Origin: an uncultured Bacteriovoracaceae bacterium
GTDB taxonomy: Bacteria; Bdellovibrionota; Bacteriovoracia; Bacteriovoracales; Bacteriovoracaceae
DNA length: 64,000 nt
Direction of reading: 5' to 3'
Assembly (NCBI GenBank): GCA_937923325.1
Contig: CAKZUQ010000016.1
Span: forward strand, 60,224-124,223
The position numbers were made by a program, and so were the translations under genes. Shown piece by piece: positions 50,931 through 60,366 of the stretch (position 1 is its first letter; the number at the start of each line of letters is the position of its first letter). Below the pieces are notes generated by a model. It searched no databases. It was not told the DNA's origin and worked only from the letters and a program-made list of their open reading frames with translations.

Positions 50931-52655
50931 ATGTTTAAACTTAGGCCATATCAAATTGAAGCTACTAAATCTGTAATTAAGCACTTTTCTTTAAAGAGTA
51001 CACCATCTGTAATTGTTTTACCAACAGGGTCTGGAAAGTCCTTAGTTATTGCTGAACTAGCTAAGCTTGCAAAAGGTCGAGTGTTGATATTGGCACATGT
51101 TAAAGAGCTTGTAGAACAAAATCACAGTAAATTTTTATCTTATGGGCTTGATGCTGGAATATATTCTGCAGGGCTGGCCAGGAAAGATAGTTCGCAAAAA
51201 GTGATATTTGGATCAATTCAATCTGTCGTTAACGCTACAGATATCTTCTTTGAAAACTTTGGCCTTGTCATCATTGATGAATGTCACAGAGTTTCTAATA
51301 ATAAGGACTCTCAGTATCACAGAGTGTTTGATCTCATTAAAAGTAAGAATAGAAATATTAAATTTTTAGGCCTTACCGCAACCCCTTATAGATTAGATCT
51401 TGGTTGGATTTATAATCATCATTACAAAGGTTATTTAAGAAGTGAGGAGGAAAAATTTTTTAAAGAGTGTATATACGAGTTATCACTTAGTTTTATGATA
51501 AAGAATGGTTATTTAACTCCTCCTGTTCTTATTGATTCTCCTGTTGCCTGCTATGATTTTTCACAAATTAAGCCAAGCGGAAAGAATGGTCTTTATTCTC
51601 TAAATGAGATTACCGGGATTCTTAAGGACCAAAAAAGAGTTACACCTGGAATAATAAAGAATATTTTAGACCAGTCTCAAGATAGAAAAGGTGTTATGAT
51701 ATTTACCTCTTCTGTTAAGCATGCCTACGAAATTCTAGATCTACTGCCTCAATGCATAAGTGCAATTGTTACTGGAGAAACAGATCTAAGTGAAAGAGAT
51801 GATATTATCAATAAGTTTAAAAATATGGAGCTAAAGTATCTTGTTAATGTTTCAGTATTGACGACTGGATTCGATGCACCTCATGTAGATCTTATTGCAG
51901 TTCTTCGTCCAACAGAGTCAGTTGGTCTATACCAACAAATAGTTGGTCGTGGATTAAGGCTTTTCCCTGATAAAGTAGAGTGTTTAATTCTCGATTACAC
52001 TGGAACTTGTATGAACTTATTTAATCCTGAGATTAATGATAAAAAAAGTGATCCAAACTCAGTTGCTGTAAAGATCGAATGTCCAAAATGTAACCAGGAA
52101 AATGACTTTTGGGGAATTGTAGATGAAGATAATAATATTCTTGAGCATTTTGGAAGGAAGTGTCATAGGGGAGGTTATAACGAGTCTGGTGATTTTATTG
52201 CTTGTGGCTACTTATTTCGTTTCAAATTTTGTCCAAATTGTAATCTAGAAAATGATATCGCTGCAAGAGTTTGTAAAGGCTGCAATGAACTTCTTGTTGA
52301 TCCTGACAGTAAGCTTAAGGATGCCATGTCCTTAAAGGATGCTCATGTCCTAAGGGTCGAACATATGGAGTTTGTAAGTTCTTTTGATAAAAAAAATAAC
52401 GAAAAGTTAATTATAAACTATTACGATGCAGATGCAGAACATGTCTCAGAGAGTTATACGTTTACAAATGAGGGGCAAAAGATGGCATTCTATCATAATT
52501 TTGTTAGGCACCACCTAAAGAGACCTGAAAAATATTTTGAGGTTAAGAGCTCTGAAGATATTGTTGATAAGAGATTTCTATTTAGAGACCCTTCTTTTGT
52601 AATCGCTAGAAAAGTTAAAAACTACTGGGTAGTCAGAGAGAAGATATTTAATTAA
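50931..52655 (+). CDS. radD: RadD-family DNA-repair helicase
   Basis: 574 residues, close to E. coli RadD (YejH, 586). Motifs: LRPYQIEA, Walker A VLPTGSGKS, IIDECHRVSN (DECH box), GLTATPYRLD, the C-terminal motor with STTGFDAP-like VLTTGFDAPHVDL and QQIVGRGLRLFP, then a zinc region with several C-x-x-C (CPKCNQEND, CPNCNLEND, CKGCNE). RadD helps repair double-strand breaks and resolve recombination intermediates with SSB and RecA. No clear SD. Confidence 0.88.
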   Translation: MFKLRPYQIEATKSVIKHFSLKSTPSVIVLPTGSGKSLVIAELAKLAKGRVLILAHVKELVEQNHSKFLSYGLDAGIYSAGLARKDSSQKVIFGSIQSVVNATDIFFENFGLVIIDECHRVSNNKDSQYHRVFDLIKSKNRNIKFLGLTATPYRLDLGWIYNHHYKGYLRSEEEKFFKECIYELSLSFMIKNGYLTPPVLIDSPVACYDFSQIKPSGKNGLYSLNEITGILKDQKRVTPGIIKNILDQSQDRKGVMIFTSSVKHAYEILDLLPQCISAIVTGETDLSERDDIINKFKNMELKYLVNVSVLTTGFDAPHVDLIAVLRPTESVGLYQQIVGRGLRLFPDKVECLILDYTGTCMNLFNPEINDKKSDPNSVAVKIECPKCNQENDFWGIVDEDNNILEHFGRKCHRGGYNESGDFIACGYLFRFKFCPNCNLENDIAARVCKGCNELLVDPDSKLKDAMSLKDAHVLRVEHMEFVSSFDKKNNEKLIINYYDADAEHVSESYTFTNEGQKMAFYHNFVRHHLKRPEKYFEVKSSEDIVDKRFLFRDPSFVIARKVKNYWVVREKIFN

Positions 52656-52681
52656 TGGTATTTAGATGTTAGTGTAGGGTT

Positions 52682-53140
52682 ATGAATAGATTAAAAATTT
52701 GGATTGATGCTGATGCATGTCCTAAAGTTGTAAAAGAAACTGTATTTAATGAATCAACTCGTAACCAACTAGAAGTTATACTCGTTGCAAATTCATATAT
52801 ATCACACCCTCTGTCCCCTTTAATTAAATCTATAAAAGTTGACATGGGAGCTGATGTCGCAGACCAATACATTGTAGATAATTTAGACGATACGGACATT
52901 GTTATTACCGCTGATATTCCTCTTGCTGCTTTTGCTGTTGAAAAAGGAGCCGTTGCAATAAACCCTAGAGGTGAAATTTACACTGAAGAAAATGTCCAAG
53001 AAAGACTTTCTATGAGAGATTTTATGGCCAACCTTCGAGATAATGGAGTCGATACAGGCGGTCCTCCTCCATTTGGTCCAAAAGATAAACAAAGTTTCAC
53101 AAATTCACTCAATAGACTTATTACAAAGATGTTAAAATGA
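52682..53140 (+). CDS. YaiI/YqxD family protein (UPF0178)
   Basis: 152 residues: KIWIDADACPKVVKETVF, then VDMGADVADQYIVDNLDDTDIVITADIPLA and FGPKDKQSFTNSLNRL are the family signatures. It is a PIN-like fold with conserved Asp residues (DADACP, ADVADQ, TADIP) that could hold a metal, so a nuclease role is suspected but unproven. It overlaps azlC by 4 bases. Confidence 0.92.
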   Translation: MNRLKIWIDADACPKVVKETVFNESTRNQLEVILVANSYISHPLSPLIKSIKVDMGADVADQYIVDNLDDTDIVITADIPLAAFAVEKGAVAINPRGEIYTEENVQERLSMRDFMANLRDNGVDTGGPPPFGPKDKQSFTNSLNRLITKMLK

Positions 53141-53811
53141 ATTTCTTCAAATACGGTTTTAAATCAATGATTCCAATCATACCTGGAGTTATTCCATTTG
53201 GTCTAATTATGGGGACTGTTGCTAATCAAGCTGGTCTATCTAGCTTGCAGACTGCAGAGTTGAACCTTTTTGTTTTTGCTGGTGCTTCACAACTGGCCTC
53301 TGTTGAATTGCTAACTCAAGGGACAAGTGCTGTAGTTATTATCCTAACAGGGCTTATTATTAACTTAAGATTTGTTCTTTATAGTGCAGCCTTTGCTCCT
53401 ATTGTTAAGAACTCTTCTTTCTTAATGAAATCTGTCGTTGCATATTTACTTACAGATCAATCTTATGCAGTATCTATTGCAAAGGATAAGGAGTTTTCGA
53501 CTAACAAGGATAGGCTAAACTTCTTCTTTGGAAATGCTATTTGTATGAGCTTATCTTGGCATTTAAGTGTAGCTTTGGGAGTTGTGTTTGGTAATTTTGC
53601 TCCGGCATCAATATCCTTAGACTTTGCTGTACCACTAAGTTTTATGGCCTTAACAATACCGACATTGATTAGTCGCAACCATTTATATGTTGCGATTTGT
53701 TCAGCTGTATTTTCTTGTCTATTCTACAAACTACCTTTTAACTTAGGATTAGTTGTTACCGGGATTGTTGCTATATCTTTAGCTGGATTTCTAACAAGGA
53801 AGAAAGCATGA
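53137..53811 (+). CDS. azlC: AzlC-type branched-chain amino acid exporter, large subunit
   Basis: 224 residues with about eight membrane helices. SMIPIIPGVIPFGLIMG and FAGASQLASVELLTQG are AzlC signatures; LLTDQSYAVS is also conserved. It exports branched-chain or related amino acids with AzlD, whose start overlaps its stop by 4 bases. Confidence 0.9.
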   Translation: MNFFKYGFKSMIPIIPGVIPFGLIMGTVANQAGLSSLQTAELNLFVFAGASQLASVELLTQGTSAVVIILTGLIINLRFVLYSAAFAPIVKNSSFLMKSVVAYLLTDQSYAVSIAKDKEFSTNKDRLNFFFGNAICMSLSWHLSVALGVVFGNFAPASISLDFAVPLSFMALTIPTLISRNHLYVAICSAVFSCLFYKLPFNLGLVVTGIVAISLAGFLTRKKA

Positions 53812-54128
53812 ACAATACTTACTTCCTATCGGCAATTATTCCATTAGCTCTTGGTACATTTTTAATTAGAGCATCAGTTATATACTTATCAGGACGAATA
53901 AACTTATCTAATAGAATAAAAGAACTGTTCTCCTTCATCCCTGCGGCGATATTACCTGCCCTCGTTGCTCCGATGGTTTTTTACTTTAAGGGTACTTCAG
54001 ATTTTTTCTTTTTAAAAGAAAGAGTCCTTGCTCTTGTTCTTGCAACGGTTATTGCATATAAAACAAAAAATATCTTGATAACTATTGCTACAGGACTTTG
54101 TATTCTCTACTGTCTTAAGTTAATTTAA
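53808..54128 (+). CDS. azlD: AzlD-type exporter small subunit
   Basis: 106 residues, four membrane helices, with the AzlD pattern LGTFLIRASVIYLSG and FIPAAILPALVAP. It completes the AzlCD transporter; overlap with azlC implies coupled translation. Confidence 0.9.
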   Translation: MNNTYFLSAIIPLALGTFLIRASVIYLSGRINLSNRIKELFSFIPAAILPALVAPMVFYFKGTSDFFFLKERVLALVLATVIAYKTKNILITIATGLCILYCLKLI

Positions 54129-54244
54129 TTGACTTTGAACCCATTTTAAGGGATAACGCACTACAAATCTGAACTCAAATAATATAAAACCTTTTAAGCT
54201 ATAGTGTTTAGATTTATGTAGCTTAAACATTATAGGATCTTTAT

Positions 54245-55486
54245 ATGACAGATTTTAAATCTTTAAAACTGAACGCAAATATTTTAAAAGCATTAGATAA
54301 AAAAGGTTACACAACTCCAACTCCAATTCAGGAGAAGTCTATTCCTGAAGTAATTAATAATAACGATATGCTTGGTATTGCTCAAACTGGAACAGGGAAA
54401 ACTGCAGCTTTTTCATTACCTTTAATTCACAACTTAATGAAATCAAACCAAAGAGTTAATAGCAAAAACGTTAGAGCTTTAATTTTAACTCCAACAAGAG
54501 AACTTGCTTCACAGATCGAAGCAAATATTAAAATGTACTCTGTAGACTCTGGCTTTAAAACAGCTGTTATCTTTGGAGGCGTTGGTAGTACTCCTCAAAT
54601 TAATAAACTTAAAAAAGGTTTAGATATCTTAATTGCAACTCCTGGTAGGTTATTAGACCTAATGGGTGACAATCATATTAAGTATGATCAATTAGAATGC
54701 TTTATTTTAGATGAAGCAGATAGAATGTTAGACATGGGTTTTATTCACGATATAAAAAAAGTGATAAAGAAACTCCCAAAGAAGAAGCAAACATTACTCT
54801 TTTCTGCAACGATGCCAAATTCAATCACTTCTTTAGCGAACTCGTTACTTCAAAATCCTGTAAGAGTTGAAGTTACTCCAGAATCTAGTACTGCTGAAAA
54901 AATTGATCAAACAATTAACTTTGTAGAGAAGTCTAATAAGATAGATCTTCTAGTTGATATTATAAATAACAAAGAAATTGATAGTGCCTTAGTTTTCTCA
55001 AGAACAAAGCATGGCGCTGATAAAATAGTAAAAAAATTAGATAAATTCTCAATAAAGGCAGCAGCTATTCACGGCAATAAGTCTCAAGGCGCTAGAGAGA
55101 GAGCGTTAAATAGTTTTAGAAAAAAAGAAATTAAAATTTTAATTGCTACCGATATTGCTGCAAGAGGTATCGATGTCAAAAGTGTTAGCCATGTAATAAA
55201 CTTTGATTTACCAAACGATCCTGAAAATTATGTCCACAGAATAGGAAGAACTGCTAGGGCCGGTAGAGAAGGTGTTGCAATCTCTTTTTGTGATGAGAGT
55301 GAAAAAAAATACCTCAAATCGATAGAAAAATTTATCAAGCAAAAAGTAAAAATCGATAATACACATGCTCTTTTTGGAGTTGCACCTAAACAAAATTTTC
55401 AAGCTCCAAAAGACCCAAATAGACCAAAACAGAAGAGAAATCCTAAAGGGCACAAAAACAGAGTGAAAGCTGCAAATAGGCAGTAG
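54245..55486 (+). CDS. DEAD-box RNA helicase, second RhlE-like copy
   Basis: 413 residues, the same motif set as the 29765 product: YTTPTPIQEKSIP, AQTGTGKT, PTRELASQIE, ATPGRLLDLMG, LDEADRML, SATMP, then ALVFSRTKHGADKIV, ATDIAARGIDVK and HRIGRTARAG, with a short basic tail. In sequence it is closer to canonical RhlE than the first copy is. Good SD (AGGA). Ribosome biogenesis or cold-adaptation roles are likely. Confidence 0.95.
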   Translation: MTDFKSLKLNANILKALDKKGYTTPTPIQEKSIPEVINNNDMLGIAQTGTGKTAAFSLPLIHNLMKSNQRVNSKNVRALILTPTRELASQIEANIKMYSVDSGFKTAVIFGGVGSTPQINKLKKGLDILIATPGRLLDLMGDNHIKYDQLECFILDEADRMLDMGFIHDIKKVIKKLPKKKQTLLFSATMPNSITSLANSLLQNPVRVEVTPESSTAEKIDQTINFVEKSNKIDLLVDIINNKEIDSALVFSRTKHGADKIVKKLDKFSIKAAAIHGNKSQGARERALNSFRKKEIKILIATDIAARGIDVKSVSHVINFDLPNDPENYVHRIGRTARAGREGVAISFCDESEKKYLKSIEKFIKQKVKIDNTHALFGVAPKQNFQAPKDPNRPKQKRNPKGHKNRVKAANRQ

Positions 55487-55499
55487 ATTCAATTTAAAG

Positions 55500-55530
55500 C
55501 TCTGTCTTCATTTATCCGATAAAGACAGAG
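55500..55530 (+). promoter_or_regulatory. Hairpin just before the kinase-fold gene
   Basis: CTCTGTCTT (55500-55508) pairs with AAGACAGAG (55522-55530), a perfect 9-pair stem, loop of 13. The second arm ends one base before ATG 55532 and covers its only SD-like bases (ACAGAG). No U-tract follows, so it may hinder ribosome access rather than terminate. Confidence 0.4.
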
Positions 55531-55531
55531 T

Positions 55532-56320
55532 ATGCTCATCCCTAAAATAATTTTATTTTTATTTAATCTAAGTCTTTTTGCTAGTGGACTATCTGATTGT
55601 TTTGACCTTTTTTCATTTAAAGAAAAGGGACATATTTCCAATTATCAAATTGATTTATGGAGGTCTAGGTCTAAAGATTTAGAAAATGGAGTTGCAAAAA
55701 TCTTATCTGAATCGGATATTATCTCTAGAAAGCCTATCGGTATCGGAAAATCGGAGGGGGAGTTTTTAACTTTTAAAGATGATGTCATAGGCGTTTTTAA
55801 GTCAGTCAAAGAAGGGTCTCCTAATGCTTGGGTTGTGAACCCAACATCTGAGGTTGGAGCATATAAAATTGATCAGTTGTTTGGATTTAATATGGTTCCT
55901 TTAACAGTTGAAAGAGAAATTAATGGAGAGCTTGGTTCTGTTCAATTATTTGTAAGGGATGCTGTAGATGCAGAACTAATCTCACCAGAGCTTATTGACA
56001 GCTTTCAACGTAAAAAACTAGAGCTTTTTGATTATATTATTCATAACACCGATAGAATGCACGGTCATGGAAACTTCTTAGTTACTAGCAATAGGCGCAT
56101 TATTGCAAGTGACAATGGACTTTCTTTAAGGATATCCATGGTAGATGAATTACCTGAAGACCTTTTACAGTTCTTTAGAACAAATGAAGGATCTATGATT
56201 TTAGAGAACCTAAGAAAAATCAGTGATGATCAGATAAGAAATCAGCTATCAGGTATTCTTGATAAGAGAAATATAGAAGGTGTAATCGCTAGAAAGGATG
56301 AAGTTATTTACAGTTTTTAA
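55532..56320 (+). CDS. Exported kinase-fold protein, HipA/PI3K/FAM20-like
   Basis: 262 residues. A signal peptide (MLIPKIILFLFNLSLFASG) precedes a kinase-like core: Lys90 in GVFKSVKEG as ATP-binding Lys, Glu108 in a helix (SEVGAYKIDQLFGF), the catalytic loop HNTDRMHGHGN (Asp174, Asn181), and SDNG (Asp194) in the place of DFG. The H/x-N-x-D-R-x-x-x-x-N pattern is that of HipA and PI3/4-kinase-like folds. An exported member would act on lipids, sugars or proteins outside the cytoplasm; activity is inferred only. It overlaps rbgA by 4 bases in a convergent arrangement. Confidence 0.6.
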   Translation: MLIPKIILFLFNLSLFASGLSDCFDLFSFKEKGHISNYQIDLWRSRSKDLENGVAKILSESDIISRKPIGIGKSEGEFLTFKDDVIGVFKSVKEGSPNAWVVNPTSEVGAYKIDQLFGFNMVPLTVEREINGELGSVQLFVRDAVDAELISPELIDSFQRKKLELFDYIIHNTDRMHGHGNFLVTSNRRIIASDNGLSLRISMVDELPEDLLQFFRTNEGSMILENLRKISDDQIRNQLSGILDKRNIEGVIARKDEVIYSF

Positions 56321-57225
56321 TCTTTTGGAAGATTAAAACAGAATTTACAAATCGCTCCAGATCTAAAATCATTTATTATCATTTGATATACTCTTTCAAA
56401 GTCAATACTATTAGCCTTTGAAATTGCACCTCTAATCCTCCCAATAGCCTCAAGGTAATGAATGTCAGATGAGCAGTCATCCTCTAATTTATAAAATCTT
56501 TTTAGTTCTTCTAAATGATGATTCATTAAATATCTAGTTATAAATAATGCGACTTCATCTTTTCCAATTATTGTATCTGGTATTGAGTGTAGTGCACTTA
56601 AGATTCTTCCATGTTCATCGCTATCAATTCTTGGTGGCATTATTCCTGGGGTATCTAAAAGTTGCGTATTTGAATCTAAGTTAATCCATTGTTGTGCAGT
56701 TGTGTGACCAGGTTTATTGGCCGCTCGAGCAGCTTTTCTATTTACAAGAGAATTTATAAGCGTCGACTTACCACAGTTTGGAATACCTACAATCATTGCC
56801 TTAATTCTTTTTGATCTTTCTTCTTTTGGTTTTGATATTTTAAACTTTCTATTTAAAATATCATATGCAGCGTTTACTATTTGATTTAGATTCTCTTTAG
56901 TCGTACTACTAATAAATATTGCAGTGTCAGGACTTTTTTCAAAATATATTTTCCAACTCTCTAAAGCTTCATCTGGTATAAGGTCACACTTGTTTACAAT
57001 TATTAATTTTGATTTTTCACCGATAATTCTTTTTAGTTCAAAATTAGCAGTCATAAGAGGTGCTCTTGCATCTCTTAATTCCCAAATTATATCTACTTTT
57101 TTTATTCTTTCAGTAAGTTGTTTTGTTGCTTTGAGCATGTGGCCAGGATACCAATTAATTTTAGTATTGGATTCCCTTTCAGGTGTAAGCATTAGATCCG
57201 TTTTGGCTTTTCTTTTAACTTTCAT
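56317..57225 (-). CDS. rbgA: Ribosome biogenesis GTPase RbgA/YlqF-like
   Basis: 302 residues, a circularly permuted GTPase that matures the 50S subunit. INWYPGHMLKATKQL at the start, G4 LIIVNKCDLI, G5 ISST, then G1 VGIPNCGKSTLINSL, G2 region GHTTAQQW, and G3 LLDTPGIMPP. A C-terminal ANTAR-like helical part ends in CKFCFNLPKD. It overlaps the upstream pseudouridine synthase gene by 11 bases. Confidence 0.93.
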   Translation of the reverse strand: MKVKRKAKTDLMLTPERESNTKINWYPGHMLKATKQLTERIKKVDIIWELRDARAPLMTANFELKRIIGEKSKLIIVNKCDLIPDEALESWKIYFEKSPDTAIFISSTTKENLNQIVNAAYDILNRKFKISKPKEERSKRIKAMIVGIPNCGKSTLINSLVNRKAARAANKPGHTTAQQWINLDSNTQLLDTPGIMPPRIDSDEHGRILSALHSIPDTIIGKDEVALFITRYLMNHHLEELKRFYKLEDDCSSDIHYLEAIGRIRGAISKANSIDFERVYQMIINDFRSGAICKFCFNLPKD

Positions 57226-57865
57226 TATCTTTTCTTATCATATTTAGGCTTAATTGTAAGTCTATTGCTAATTCGTCTTCAATTATGATGTTTCTATCTG
57301 TGTAAGGGTGTCTAAATATCAACTTTTTGGAATGTAAGAAAATTCTCTCTAAGTTATATTTTTCAAGGTAGTTATCATTCCACTTCTTTTTTCCATACTT
57401 TCTATCACCCAAGAGAGCTTGCATTCTTCTTGAAAAATGTCTTCTTATCTGATGTCTTCGTCCGGTTTCTATACTAATCTTAAGTAGAGTCGAGTCTTTA
57501 AAGTTTTCAAGTACTTGAAAGTTTGTAATAGCTTTTTGAGGTATTTTATTATCATTATTGAGATCAAAGTTATGTTGTCCATCTTTATCAACTAAACCCC
57601 TGACAAGTCCAATATACTCCTTAGTCGATTCTGACCAAATCCTCTGCATTTTGGATACAGCTTCAGTTTCTTTAGCAAATATATTGATACCAGAAACAGG
57701 TCTATCTAATCTATTAACAGGGTAGAGGTATACTCCGATTAAGTCTCGAAGCTCAAACAATAAAGATTCTTTTATTTGTCTGCACTCATTACTTGGGTGA
57801 GTAAGAATGCCTGACGGCTTTGAAGCGACAACAAAATGTTTATCTTCAAAAAGTATCTTAGTCAT
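57215..57865 (-). CDS. RluA-family pseudouridine synthase without S4 domain
   Basis: About 216 residues, the catalytic domain only: FVVASKPSGILTHPS, the active-site YPVNRLDRPVSGINIFA (Asp after R-L), KEYIGLVRG, and ETGRRHQIRRHFSRRMQALLGDRKYG. TruC-like in size and order; TruC modifies tRNA position 65. ATG 57865 follows AAAAAAGG; an upstream start at 57886 is less likely. Confidence 0.9.
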   Translation of the reverse strand: MTKILFEDKHFVVASKPSGILTHPSNECRQIKESLLFELRDLIGVYLYPVNRLDRPVSGINIFAKETEAVSKMQRIWSESTKEYIGLVRGLVDKDGQHNFDLNNDNKIPQKAITNFQVLENFKDSTLLKISIETGRRHQIRRHFSRRMQALLGDRKYGKKKWNDNYLEKYNLERIFLHSKKLIFRHPYTDRNIIIEDELAIDLQLSLNMIRKDNES

Positions 57866-57930
57866 AAAGTAGCCTTTTTTATTCAAGTTTCTCTAAATAT
57901 TACCGATATTAGATAATAAGGAATGGTTAG

Positions 57931-60366
57931 ATGAAATATTTAATAGTTATTTTAATCTCTTTTGCTGCAAATGCAAAAGTTTTCACAGTATCAGCGAAAT
58001 GGAGTTGTAATAGATTAGATTTTTCTAGTGAGACTGTAAAACTACCCTTATTTAAAAATTTAAGTATTAAGGTTGATACTAAAAATAGTCAATTGAAAAT
58101 TGTTCCTAATATATTCGATGAAGTCGATTTACTAAACAAAGATAGTGTTGTTAATTCTGACAGTTGTGTCAAACGTCTTTTATCAAAAGTAAGTAAAGGT
58201 ATAAAAAAATATTCTGATAGCTGTAATGGCTGTAATTTATCTTCAAAAGAGGTCATGGATACCTTAAAAGGAAAAATATTAAAATCAAAATATTTTTCAA
58301 ATACAAAACTTATTAAGTTACCAAGGGTATATTCAGGACATAATGAATATACTGGAATTGTAAATTATTCTTTAGTAGAGAAGTTTTGTAGCCAGTCAAA
58401 GCTAAACTCAAAAGAAATAATCGCTGTGGCCGGAATTGGTTTTATCAAACAAATGTCATTAATTATAACTTCAAATAAGGACGCTTTTCCTAAGACGTGT
58501 ATTGATGAGATCAAAAAAGTTCATGAAAAATTTTCCTTTAAAAATAAGAATTGTGAAGCCAATTCGTGCAAAGAAATTATAGAAGAATCAAATGTTAGAG
58601 ATGAAGCATATTCTATGCTTGAAGAAAACTTTGTATATGCAAAGAATAAAGAGGATATACAAAACCTTCAGGCCAATGGTTACCACAAGGCAACTCCCGA
58701 AATAAGAAATAAAATTCTAAATGATACTTTAAAAGATCCTATTGCCTGTGCCATGAATCACACCGTCAGAGATAGTAGAAGATACCTATCTATCTATAGA
58801 TACGATGATGCGATGTCAGAATTTATCGATAAATATATACAGAGTATGAGTCAAGAATGTATTAGAGATATCGTACAAAGCTATATTACTACAAAAGAAA
58901 ATCATTTAAGTTCAGATTTAAATCTTTGTACATCAACTTACTGCAAGACACAAACGAATAAGTATCATGAAAATATTCTTAAGCTTATGTCTTATAATCA
59001 TTCAAAAAAACAATTAGAATATTTTTGTAAAAATCAACCAAAAGATAAATCCTATGAAAGCTTTTTAGATACATGGAATAAGTTAGATGATGTTCTTATG
59101 TGTACTGAACTTAAAGTTGGCGAAAGTAGAGTATTAAAAAATGTATCTAATGATGTACTTGGACATTATCATAGTCTAAAAAGATTAAGTGATAAAAAGT
59201 ATGAAGCTTCATTAGCGATTAAATTCACCTCACCTGATCCTATTCAAAATCAAAATATGAGAAAAAGAGTAAATGATTGTATCTCTAAAACAAGTGAGTA
59301 TTTTAAGAGTCCTTCAGGTGAGCAGATGGATGTAAAAATAATCACTCCATTAGAAAATCAGAAAAAGCCTATTAATGAAAGGCTTGAGGTTGTTAGTATC
59401 GACATTGCTGCTAAAGGTGTCGCATTTAGGAGTCACTCTAAGAAATATGAAGAAAGTATTTCTTGTGAAGTCATAACGCATGAATTATTACATTTAATGG
59501 GACTTGTTGATGAATATCATGAACATTGGAATAAAGTATATTTTAGAAGGTCAACTAAGGAAGTCTATAATCCTAGACATTTTCCAAGAGATAAAGATAA
59601 AAATAATTTCGAAACTACAACCGCTTATGTGGGATGTAGATCACACTCACAAAAACCTTCTGTAATGTCTTCACAAGGCAAGATGTTTCAAGAGGCCGTT
59701 AAGAAAAAAATTTCTTGTGAATGTAAGACTGATTCATGTAAGCAGTTCATAAAAAATATGAAAAACTTGAAAATATCTCTTTTTTCTACTCCAGAACAAA
59801 GCAACTTGATCAAGTACTGCAAGCGATCAATCCTTAAAAACAAAAAATTATCACAGGACTATGAATTTGATGGAAAGTTTTATAAAAATAAAAACTTTTC
59901 ACAAAGCTCTTTAGAGTTTGAAATCGAGAACTTCGACATGGGGACCGATTTAAAGACACCTCGACTTGTTGGTTATAAATATAGTTGTATTTGCCAAGAT
60001 GACAGCTGTAGAAAGTATATTAATTATTATAAAAATAATTTCATTGATAAAAATAAATTCAACTCTAGAAATTATTGTTTTAGTGGAGCAACACAAAATA
60101 AAAGTCAATCTAGTAATATTGCTTTTGATTCAGCTGAGCCATACAAAGTCAATAATAATGGCACGTTTTCATTTACTACAACACCATCGTTAAATAGTTT
60201 ATTAAGACCTGCTCATTTTGAACAACTAAAATGGGGGAGTTGTTCGTCCAAAGCATCAAAATATAAATCATGTGCTAAATATGCGTACAAATCATTAGAT
60301 TTTCAATGTTCAGATAAACCTAAATACTGTGATTCTGACGAGGGGTGGTTAACATCAATAAAATAA
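57931..60366 (+). CDS. Large exported zinc metalloprotease-like protein
   Basis: 811 residues with a signal peptide (MKYLIVILISFAANA) and about 38 Cys by rough count. The zinc motif is His517-Glu518-x-x-His521-x-x-Gly524-x-x-Asp527 in HELLHLMGLVDEYH, a metzincin pattern with Asp as possible third ligand as in snapalysin, or His530. VMSSQGKMFQ further on supplies a Met like the Met-turn. Cys-rich repeats (KKISCECKTDSCKQFI, YSCICQDDSCRKYI) follow. Likely secreted to digest or process proteins. The end overlaps the next gene by 22 bases. Confidence 0.65.
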   Translation: MKYLIVILISFAANAKVFTVSAKWSCNRLDFSSETVKLPLFKNLSIKVDTKNSQLKIVPNIFDEVDLLNKDSVVNSDSCVKRLLSKVSKGIKKYSDSCNGCNLSSKEVMDTLKGKILKSKYFSNTKLIKLPRVYSGHNEYTGIVNYSLVEKFCSQSKLNSKEIIAVAGIGFIKQMSLIITSNKDAFPKTCIDEIKKVHEKFSFKNKNCEANSCKEIIEESNVRDEAYSMLEENFVYAKNKEDIQNLQANGYHKATPEIRNKILNDTLKDPIACAMNHTVRDSRRYLSIYRYDDAMSEFIDKYIQSMSQECIRDIVQSYITTKENHLSSDLNLCTSTYCKTQTNKYHENILKLMSYNHSKKQLEYFCKNQPKDKSYESFLDTWNKLDDVLMCTELKVGESRVLKNVSNDVLGHYHSLKRLSDKKYEASLAIKFTSPDPIQNQNMRKRVNDCISKTSEYFKSPSGEQMDVKIITPLENQKKPINERLEVVSIDIAAKGVAFRSHSKKYEESISCEVITHELLHLMGLVDEYHEHWNKVYFRRSTKEVYNPRHFPRDKDKNNFETTTAYVGCRSHSQKPSVMSSQGKMFQEAVKKKISCECKTDSCKQFIKNMKNLKISLFSTPEQSNLIKYCKRSILKNKKLSQDYEFDGKFYKNKNFSQSSLEFEIENFDMGTDLKTPRLVGYKYSCICQDDSCRKYINYYKNNFIDKNKFNSRNYCFSGATQNKSQSSNIAFDSAEPYKVNNNGTFSFTTTPSLNSLLRPAHFEQLKWGSCSSKASKYKSCAKYAYKSLDFQCSDKPKYCDSDEGWLTSIK

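Noticed and set aside
59966..60193. 75-residue plus-strand ORF
   Set aside because: Lies in another frame inside the metalloprotease gene and is AT-driven low complexity.
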